Positions 7,005 to 12,318 of a stretch of DNA of 13,610 nucleotides are shown here, in pieces. The notes under the pieces were generated by a model. That model was not told the DNA's origin. It did no database searches and saw only the letters and a list, made by a program, of their open reading frames with translations. A program made the translations under genes and the position numbers. The stretch's first letter is position 1, and each line of letters opens with the position of its first letter. The stretch is from contig JAYEGJ010000043.1 of NCBI GenBank assembly GCA_034658975.1, positions 1 through 13,610 of the forward strand. Reading direction: 5' to 3'. The DNA is from SZUA-217 sp034658975. Lineage in GTDB: Bacteria > Actinomycetota > Acidimicrobiia > Spongiisociales > ZC4RG35.

Positions 7005-7793
7005 TCAGTCGAACTCAGGTTTTCGCTTCTCTCGAGAAGCCGCGATCCCCTCTTGCACGTCGGGACTATTGAACCCGAGGAACTCGTAGGCGACCGAGGC
7101 GTCGAAGATCGGATACGCCATGCGCAGCCAGTGGTTGAGGCTGTGTTTGGTCCACCTGATCGCCTCCTGGGCGCCGGCGGCCAATTCGGACGCCAGACCC
7201 TCGGTGAAGGCCTCCAATTCGTTGTCGTCGACCACCCGGGACACCAGCCCAATTCGCTCGGCTTCCTCACCGTCGATGGGGTGATTTGTCATTAGGTGAT
7301 ACTTGGACTTGGCCATCCCGATCAAGAGAGGCCAGATGACTGCGGCATGATCACCGGCGGTGACCCCGATCGTGGTGTGCCCGTCCAGGATTCGGGCCGA
7401 ACGCGCCGCCACCGGGATGTCGGCCATCAGGGCCGCAGCCAGTCCCGCTCCCACGGCCACCCCGTTGATGGCGGAGACGATCGGCTTGGAGCACTCGATG
7501 ATGTTTCGCACCAGCTCACGGGTCTCCTTGAGCACCCGACGGTGGGTCGCCGGGTCGTTCATGATGCTCTCGATCATCTGATAGTCCCCGCCGGCCGAGA
7601 ACGCCCTCCCCTCCCCTTTGAGAAGCACAACACGAACGTCGGGGTCGGCATCCACCTCGGGCCAGAGATCGACCAGTTCGCTGTGACCCTGCTCTGTGAC
7701 TGCGTTCAACTTGTCGGGATTGTCGAAGGCGACCACGAGTACGCCGTCGTCCCGCTGGTCCAGCTTCAAAAACTCATAGCGGCTCAGATCCAT
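7005..7793 (-). CDS. Crotonase-fold (enoyl-CoA hydratase/isomerase family) protein lacking both classical glutamates
   Basis: A 262-residue member of the crotonase superfamily, which acts on acyl-CoA thioesters. Seen are the NPDKLNAV segment (25-32), the oxyanion-hole loop AFSAGGD (64-70), a second oxyanion stretch NGVAVGAGLAAALMAD (110-125), and the C-terminal helical region ending in REKRKPEF (254-261). Aligned by eye with rat mitochondrial hydratase, the position of Glu144 is A119 and that of Glu164 is H139, so water addition by the standard mechanism is unlikely; isomerase, hydrolase or other activity is possible. The ATG at 7791-7793 is preferred. An in-frame extension to 7991 runs antisense through the SDR gene and adds no family sequence. 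It is divergent from the SDR gene (34 nt) and may act with it on a shared CoA ester (inference). Confidence 0.85.
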   Translation of the reverse strand: MDLSRYEFLKLDQRDDGVLVVAFDNPDKLNAVTEQGHSELVDLWPEVDADPDVRVVLLKGEGRAFSAGGDYQMIESIMNDPATHRRVLKETRELVRNIIECSKPIVSAINGVAVGAGLAAALMADIPVAARSARILDGHTTIGVTAGDHAAVIWPLLIGMAKSKYHLMTNHPIDGEEAERIGLVSRVVDDNELEAFTEGLASELAAGAQEAIRWTKHSLNHWLRMAYPIFDASVAYEFLGFNSPDVQEGIAASREKRKPEFD

Positions 7794-7827
7794 GGCCCCG
7801 ACGGTAGAAGAACGCGATACTCCCGGC
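7794..7827. promoter_or_regulatory. Divergent crotonase / SDR promoter region
   Basis: Two start codons face away from each other across 34 nt. On the plus strand, GATACT (7816-7821) ends 6 nt before the SDR ATG. On the minus strand, TACCGT (7806-7801) ends 7 nt before the crotonase ATG. Neither gene has a Shine-Dalgarno sequence. The spacing fits transcription starting on the start codon. -35 boxes are not recognisable, so this is a tentative call. Confidence 0.3.
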
Positions 7828-8532
7828 ATGAGATTCGAGGGATTGAATGCGATCGTCACCGGCGGGCTGTCCGGCATCGGCAAGGCAGCAGTCGACCGTC
7901 TCACCGACGAGGGGGCCGAAGTCGCCATCCTGGATCTCGCAGACGATCCAGACCAACGCTCCGTCGTTCTCGACATCGCCGACGTCGACACCGTGGCTCC
8001 GACGGTGGCGGGGGTCGCCGATCAGTTGGGGCAGATAGACGTGCTGGTCAACTGCGCCGGGTGGGACAGGGCGCAACTCTTCATCGACACAGACCCGGGA
8101 TTCTGGAAACGCGTTCTTGACATCAACCTCTTGGGACCGATCGCCGTCACCCATGCCGTTCTGGCGCACATGCCCGAGGGCGGCTCCATCGTCAACGTCG
8201 CATCCGACGCCGGCCGGGTCGGCTCCTCGGGCGAGGTCGTCTACTCGGGGGCCAAGGGTGGGGTGATCGCCTTCACCAAGGCACTAGCTCGGGAGACCGC
8301 ACGGAATCAGATCCGTGTAAACGCCGTGGCCCCTGGACCAACGACCACGCCATTTCTCGACTCGTTCGACGACACCGGCAAGCTGGCGGACGCCATGACC
8401 CGACAGACCCCGCTGCGCAAGCTGGCCTCGCCCCAGGACATCGCCTCAGCCATCTGTTACCTCGCTTCTCGAGACGCCGGCCACATCACGGGTCAGGTCC
8501 TGTCGGTTTCCGGCGGATTGACGATGGTCTAA
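7828..8532 (+). CDS. Short-chain dehydrogenase, similar to 2-hydroxycyclohexanecarboxyl-CoA dehydrogenase (BadH)
   Basis: Classical SDR oxidoreductase of 234 residues, NAD(P)-dependent. It has the cofactor loop TGGLSGIG (11-18), D36 at the end of the second strand (favours NAD over NADP), NCAGWD (75-80), and a catalytic set N100, S126, Y139 and K143 with the expected 13-residue Ser-Tyr spacing. The stretches NCAGWD and SDAGRVGSSGEVVYSGAKGG resemble, from memory, the BadH group, which oxidises 2-hydroxycyclohexanecarboxyl-CoA in alicyclic acid and benzoate degradation. No search was run, so the substrate stays open. ATG 7828 is preferred over the in-frame ATG at 7792, which adds 12 residues ahead of the usual SDR start. 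The gene ends in a 4-nt overlap with the convergent solA-like gene. Confidence 0.9.
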   Translation: MRFEGLNAIVTGGLSGIGKAAVDRLTDEGAEVAILDLADDPDQRSVVLDIADVDTVAPTVAGVADQLGQIDVLVNCAGWDRAQLFIDTDPGFWKRVLDINLLGPIAVTHAVLAHMPEGGSIVNVASDAGRVGSSGEVVYSGAKGGVIAFTKALARETARNQIRVNAVAPGPTTTPFLDSFDDTGKLADAMTRQTPLRKLASPQDIASAICYLASRDAGHITGQVLSVSGGLTMV

Positions 8533-9665
8533 CTGGCGAGTCTGGCCGACCGCAGAAGGCTGATGTCATGGCGGGTTGCCTCGTCGGTCGAAAGCTCGGA
8601 CAGGATCTCACCGACCACCGAGGCGAACTTGAATCCATGACCCGAGAAGCCGGCAGCAACGACTACCTGGTCGAATTCCGGGTGCTTGTCGATCACGAAA
8701 TGCTCGTCGGGAGTGTTGGTGAACATGCAGGTCTTGAGACTGAGCGTCGGACCGGCGGCCCATGGGAAGTAACGCTCGGTCACCTGCCGGAGTACAGCTT
8801 CGTCCTCTGGCGTCGGTTCTCGGTTCATCGTGTCGGGGTCGACGTCCTCGAATAGATGGTGATAGAGGCCGATCTTGAATCCGGGAATCGTCTCGACGGG
8901 GAACCCATAGAGATGACCCTCCTCGACCTCGAGATTGAATATGGGAAAAGTGTCCGGCCGATAGCGATCGGACTCCAGCGGTTGGAACCAGGCCAGAGCC
9001 TGTCGTTCCGGGACGGCCAGGCCGTCGAGATAGTCGAGGAGTCCCATGCTCCAAGCCCCCGCGGTGACGACCAGGCGATCGGCCGTGTACTCGCTCCGCT
9101 CGCTCGTCACCGAGACGCCATCGTCTGTGGCCGACCAATCGACAACCGCTTCGCGGCCGTGGATTTCGGCACCGGCGGCTACTGCACCGTTGACGTGGGC
9201 AACGATCGCCCTCTCCGACATGACATATCCACCGCCCGGCTGGAAGACCGCCATGTGGTCGTCGGGAAGGTGATATCCCGAGAAACGCTCATTTACCTCG
9301 GCGCCGGTCAAGACCTCGTGGTCCAGCCCGTAGCGACGACACGACTCGCGTGAGTCCCGGAAGACCGGGTGATCTGCGGGCGCGGCGTCGATTCCGCCGG
9401 TGATGACCAGCAGACGCTCTCCTGAAGCCTCCTCCAACTCCTCCCAAAGCTCGTAGGACCTCTGAAGGAGCGGCACGTACGAAGGATCCTCGAAGTAGGC
9501 CATCCGGATGATCCGGTTGATCCCGTGCGACGAGCCCATGGCGTGAGGGATGTCGTATCGCTCCAGGCCCAGAACCTTCTGGCCGGTGCGGGCGAGGTGA
9601 TAGGCCGCAGCACTTCCCATGCCACCAACGCCGACCACGATCACGTCGTAGTGATTCTCAGACAT
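8529..9665 (-). CDS. solA: Monomeric sarcosine oxidase / N-methyl-L-tryptophan oxidase family flavoenzyme
   Basis: FAD-dependent oxidase that demethylates a secondary N-methyl amino acid, releasing formaldehyde and hydrogen peroxide. The 378-residue protein has the dinucleotide motif VVGVGGMGS (10-18) with E35 for ribose binding, the GSSHGINRIIRMAY segment (44-57), K264 (counterpart of the oxygen-activating lysine in monomeric sarcosine oxidase), and C313 in KTCMFTNTPDEHF, the site of covalent flavin attachment in the family. The final GFSGHGFKFASVVGEIL (339-355) is also typical. Sarcosine versus N-methyltryptophan or another amine cannot be decided from sequence. The gene starts 17 nt after the era stop on the same strand, so it may be co-transcribed with the ybeY-era genes, and it converges on the SDR gene. 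Confidence 0.92.
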   Translation of the reverse strand: MSENHYDVIVVGVGGMGSAAAYHLARTGQKVLGLERYDIPHAMGSSHGINRIIRMAYFEDPSYVPLLQRSYELWEELEEASGERLLVITGGIDAAPADHPVFRDSRESCRRYGLDHEVLTGAEVNERFSGYHLPDDHMAVFQPGGGYVMSERAIVAHVNGAVAAGAEIHGREAVVDWSATDDGVSVTSERSEYTADRLVVTAGAWSMGLLDYLDGLAVPERQALAWFQPLESDRYRPDTFPIFNLEVEEGHLYGFPVETIPGFKIGLYHHLFEDVDPDTMNREPTPEDEAVLRQVTERYFPWAAGPTLSLKTCMFTNTPDEHFVIDKHPEFDQVVVAAGFSGHGFKFASVVGEILSELSTDEATRHDISLLRSARLAS

Positions 9666-9682
9666 GCCCGGTGATCACAACC

Positions 9683-10582
9683 TCAGGTTTCACGATCGAA
9701 GCCGAGGCGGTCCAGTAGTTGGGGTCGACGTTGCCAGTCCTTCTCGACAACAACCCGAAGATCGAGGTTGACCCGCGCCCCGAGGAGGGTCTCGAGTTCC
9801 AGTCTCGCCTCGGTGCCGGAGGTCTTGAGGAGCGATCCACCCCTCCCGATGACGATCCCTTTTTGGCTGCTTCGTTCGACAACGACGTCGCCGAGGATGT
9901 CGATCAAGCCGTTGTCCCGCTGTTCCATGTCCCGGACACGAACGATCAACGAATGGGGCAGTTCCTCATGAAGACGATCGAGGAACTTCTCTCTCACGAT
10001 CTCGGCAATGACGAGGACTTCGGGTTGATCGGTCGTCATGCCCTCCGGGTAATACCGGGGGCCTTCCGGCAGGCGGCTGACGAGTTCCTCCACGAGTTCC
10101 GGGACACCGTCACCGTCCTTCGCCGACACCGGGTATAGGTCCTCGAACGGCCAATCGGCGGCACCGAGGAGCTGTTCAACTGTCTCATGGCGGGAGGCCT
10201 TGTCGATCTTGTTGATGCCGACAACGACGTTCGCCGAGGCATCGATCAATCTCTGGGCAATCAGCCGGTCACCGGGACCGATAGGCATCGTTGCGTCGAT
10301 GAGGAACAGGACGACGTCGGCCTCGGCAAGAGTTCCGTAGACCACCGCGTTGAGCCGATTGCCCAGCTCGGTCTTGGGTTTATGGAGGCCCGGCGTGTCG
10401 ACCAGCACCACCTGATAGGCGGGATCCGCCTCGTCAGGGCCGGTCACTACCCCGCGGATTGCGTTTCTCGTCGTCTGGGGTCGTGACGAGGTGATGGCCA
10501 CCTTCGACCCGACCATCTGGTTGACCAGTGTCGATTTGCCCACGTTGGGCCGCCCGACCACGGCCACGAAACCCGACTTCAC
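9683..10582 (-). CDS. era: GTPase Era
   Basis: Essential GTPase that binds the 3' end of 16S rRNA through a KH domain and promotes 30S maturation. The 299-residue protein has G1 GRPNVGKS (10-17), G2 around T37-T38, G3 DTPG (62-65), G4 NKID (124-127), G5 SAK (153-155), and a C-terminal KH domain (about 195-285) with the RNA-binding loop IGRGGS (245-250). The start is taken as GTG at 10580-10582, which overlaps the stop of the upstream CBS-domain gene (GTGA) and gives the standard N terminus just before the P-loop. An in-frame extension to 10741 would run 53 residues into the neighbouring gene with no family match. Confidence 0.96.
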   Translation of the reverse strand: MKSGFVAVVGRPNVGKSTLVNQMVGSKVAITSSRPQTTRNAIRGVVTGPDEADPAYQVVLVDTPGLHKPKTELGNRLNAVVYGTLAEADVVLFLIDATMPIGPGDRLIAQRLIDASANVVVGINKIDKASRHETVEQLLGAADWPFEDLYPVSAKDGDGVPELVEELVSRLPEGPRYYPEGMTTDQPEVLVIAEIVREKFLDRLHEELPHSLIVRVRDMEQRDNGLIDILGDVVVERSSQKGIVIGRGGSLLKTSGTEARLELETLLGARVNLDLRVVVEKDWQRRPQLLDRLGFDRET

Positions 10583-11763
10583 GCTGTCTCGATCCGACCG
10601 CCGAGACTGACGTGGACCTGGGAAACCCGGCGGCCCTGCATTCGCATCACTCTGAGGACCAAACCGCCCGCGGTGAAGGCCTCTCCTTCCTCGGGTATGC
10701 GCTCGGCCAGGCCGAGAATGAGACCACCGACGGTATCCCACTCTTCGTCAGGAAGGTCGATGCCGGTTTCCTTCCCGAGCTCATCAACCGGAAGTCGAGC
10801 GTCGATCTCCCATCCATCGGCCGTCTTGACGACCAGGTCTTCGGCAAGGTCGGTCTCGTCTGCGATCTCTCCCACCAACTCCTCGAGGAGGTCCTCGATC
10901 GTTACGAGTCCGGCCACGTCGCCGAATTCGTCGACGACGATCACCTGGTGGGTTGCGGATTCCTGCAACTCCGTGAGCAACGATGCCGCATGCTTTGTCT
11001 CGGGGACGAACTCGACGAGTCGCATCACCTCAGCGACTGTGCCGGGGCGGTCATCTTCGGTGAGCATCGGCAGCAGATCCTTGAGAATGACGACCCCGAC
11101 CACGTCAGCATTGGATGTCACAGGTACCCGAGAGAACCCCTCGTCGGAGGAAACATCAATCAATTCCTCGATGGTCGCAGTGACGGGGACCGTGACCATG
11201 TCGGGACGAGGAGTCATCACTTCTCTGACGATGGTCTCGGTGAACTCGAGGACCGAATCAATCAACTCGCGCTCGTGGTCCTCTGCCCCATCGGCATAAT
11301 GAGCCGTTTCCAGATCCTCTTCGTCATCGGCGTTGGGAAGGAGATCATTGGCCCAGCCACCCAGCGCTACCGACAGCCTCAGCAATCCGGCCGACGCGTA
11401 GGCGAGGCGGCGGGAATTGAACCGACCGACCCGCCGGGGAACGAGGTCGCCTATGAGGAGTGCCACCAAACCCACGACAAGTGCAGTCAGAATCGCCGAC
11501 TCGGAGCTCTGCCCGGATACGAGGATCGCGGTTCCCAAGACCGAGGAGACGATGAGCAGAGCCGAGGCCACGACACCGACGGCTGGGCTGATCACCTCTC
11601 GCTCGTCGAGCAGATCGGCCACCGTGGCAGCACCTCTGAGGCCGTCGGAGCTGTCACGAAAGGCGTCGGCACGCGGAACGCGTGTGATCGCCGTCCCGGC
11701 GGCTCTAATCCAGAACGCGAACAGCAACAGGACGACCGCAAGGGCAAGCACCAGGACTGTCAC
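10579..11763 (-). CDS. CNNM/CBS-domain membrane protein (CorC/TlyC-like, 'hemolysin family')
   Basis: Membrane protein with an N-terminal CNNM (DUF21) region, two CBS domains and a C-terminal transporter-associated CorC/HlyC domain; related proteins are linked to magnesium or cobalt efflux. The 394 residues hold hydrophobic segments at about 3-20, 57-82, 90-106 and 120-136. A TMTPR-like VMTPRPDMV (182-190) opens CBS1, VVDEFGDVAGLVTIEDLLEELVGEI (276-300) is the family signature in CBS2, and the final domain runs from about 312 to 390 (WDTVGGLIL). The GTG start lies in a GTGA overlap with the ybeY stop, and the stop overlaps era in the same way, so all three genes are coupled. Metal specificity cannot be inferred. 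Confidence 0.92.
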   Translation of the reverse strand: MTVLVLALAVVLLLFAFWIRAAGTAITRVPRADAFRDSSDGLRGAATVADLLDEREVISPAVGVVASALLIVSSVLGTAILVSGQSSESAILTALVVGLVALLIGDLVPRRVGRFNSRRLAYASAGLLRLSVALGGWANDLLPNADDEEDLETAHYADGAEDHERELIDSVLEFTETIVREVMTPRPDMVTVPVTATIEELIDVSSDEGFSRVPVTSNADVVGVVILKDLLPMLTEDDRPGTVAEVMRLVEFVPETKHAASLLTELQESATHQVIVVDEFGDVAGLVTIEDLLEELVGEIADETDLAEDLVVKTADGWEIDARLPVDELGKETGIDLPDEEWDTVGGLILGLAERIPEEGEAFTAGGLVLRVMRMQGRRVSQVHVSLGGRIETA

Positions 11764-12224
11764 CTTCGCTCCCTCCCGACCAGCCCGAGAAGGTCGCGTT
11801 CGCGCTGTTCCATGCGCTCGGCTTCGTCATCTACCTGATGGTCGTATCCAATGAGATGGAGGATCCCGTGGGTCACCATCAGTGCCATCTCATCTTCAAA
11901 TGTCACTTCGATCTCGGAGGCTTGCCGGCGCACGTATGCCGGCGCGACGATGATGTCACCGATCATCAGCGGCGGTCCGTGTGGGTTGTACTCGGGGACG
12001 ACACCTGGCAGCAGATCTTCGACGGGGAATGCGAGCACATCGGTCGGGCCGCTGCGAGACAGGAACCGCTCGTTGTACCCGGTCATCTCCTCCTCGCTCA
12101 CGAGCAGCAGCGTCACCTCGGTCTCGGTGGGATAGCCCTCCTCTTTGAGGATGAGTTCGGCGAGACCGTGTAAACCGGCCAGATCGAGCTCTTCGTCCTG
12201 CTCGTTGGCCACGAAGACACTCAT
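11760..12224 (-). CDS. ybeY: Endoribonuclease YbeY (rRNA maturation factor)
   Basis: Metal-dependent single-strand endoribonuclease needed for 16S rRNA 3'-end processing and ribosome quality control. The 154-residue protein has the signature HGILHLIGYDH with zinc ligands H119, H123 and H129, and the upstream conserved R58-S-G-P-T-D-V-L-A-F-P segment. Length and layout are normal. The ATG start is 17 nt after repeat copy 2 and 94 nt after the pgpH stop. There is only a weak purine-rich AGAAGAG upstream. Its stop overlaps the CBS-domain gene start, and era follows, a pairing seen in many bacteria and consistent with the shared role of YbeY and Era in 16S 3'-end maturation. Confidence 0.95.
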   Translation of the reverse strand: MSVFVANEQDEELDLAGLHGLAELILKEEGYPTETEVTLLLVSEEEMTGYNERFLSRSGPTDVLAFPVEDLLPGVVPEYNPHGPPLMIGDIIVAPAYVRRQASEIEVTFEDEMALMVTHGILHLIGYDHQVDDEAERMEQRERDLLGLVGRERR

Positions 12225-12241
12225 ATAGGGCTCTTCTGCGT

Positions 12242-12290
12242 TTTCTCCAGGCGGTTAGGCCCATATGTGGGTCTAACTACCTGAGGTTTC
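12242..12290 (-). repeat. Hairpin repeat, copy 2 (shared with 5702-5750)
   Basis: Read on the minus strand, this is the second copy, placed 28 nt after the pgpH stop and 17 nt before the ybeY start. Hairpin arms on the plus strand are GTTAGGCCCA (12254-12263) and TGGGTCTAAC (12268-12277) with loop TATG; 9 of 10 pairs form. Compared with copy 1, the loop-closing pair changes from G-C to A-T, a compensatory change. There is no T-run typical of an intrinsic terminator. Confidence 0.85.
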
Positions 12291-12318
12291 TGGAACGATT
12301 TAGAGGACGGGTCGTCCA

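Noticed and set aside
7025..7040. Hairpin GCTTCT-CTCG-AGAAGC after asnA as a terminator
   Set aside because: It lies within the coding end of the crotonase gene and has no T-run on either strand; it may be a chance palindrome.
7794..7991. Upstream extension of the crotonase gene by 66 codons
   Set aside because: It is antisense to the SDR N-terminus, adds no crotonase sequence, and the ATG at 7793 gives the normal family start.
7296..8120. 274-codon open frame on the plus strand over the crotonase and SDR genes
   Set aside because: It is antisense to the crotonase gene and out of frame with the SDR, with an arginine-rich low-complexity end; both real genes have clear family motifs.
8521..8532. 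GGTCTAACT at the end of the SDR gene as another repeat copy
   Set aside because: Only nine bases match and there is no complementary arm; it is simply the stop codon context.
9671..9678. GTGATCAC palindrome before solA as an operator
   Set aside because: Eight bases is too short to support a call, and no matching site was seen elsewhere in the window.
9679..9689. AACCT-C-AGGTT at the end of era as a third copy of the repeat
   Set aside because: Only about 10 nt are shared with the repeat and the hairpin part is absent, so chance similarity is more likely.
10528..11838. 436-codon open frame on the plus strand, antisense to the CBS-domain gene and part of era and ybeY
   Set aside because: It covers well-identified genes on the other strand, its translation shows no family motif, and long antisense frames are common in GC-rich DNA with strong codon bias.
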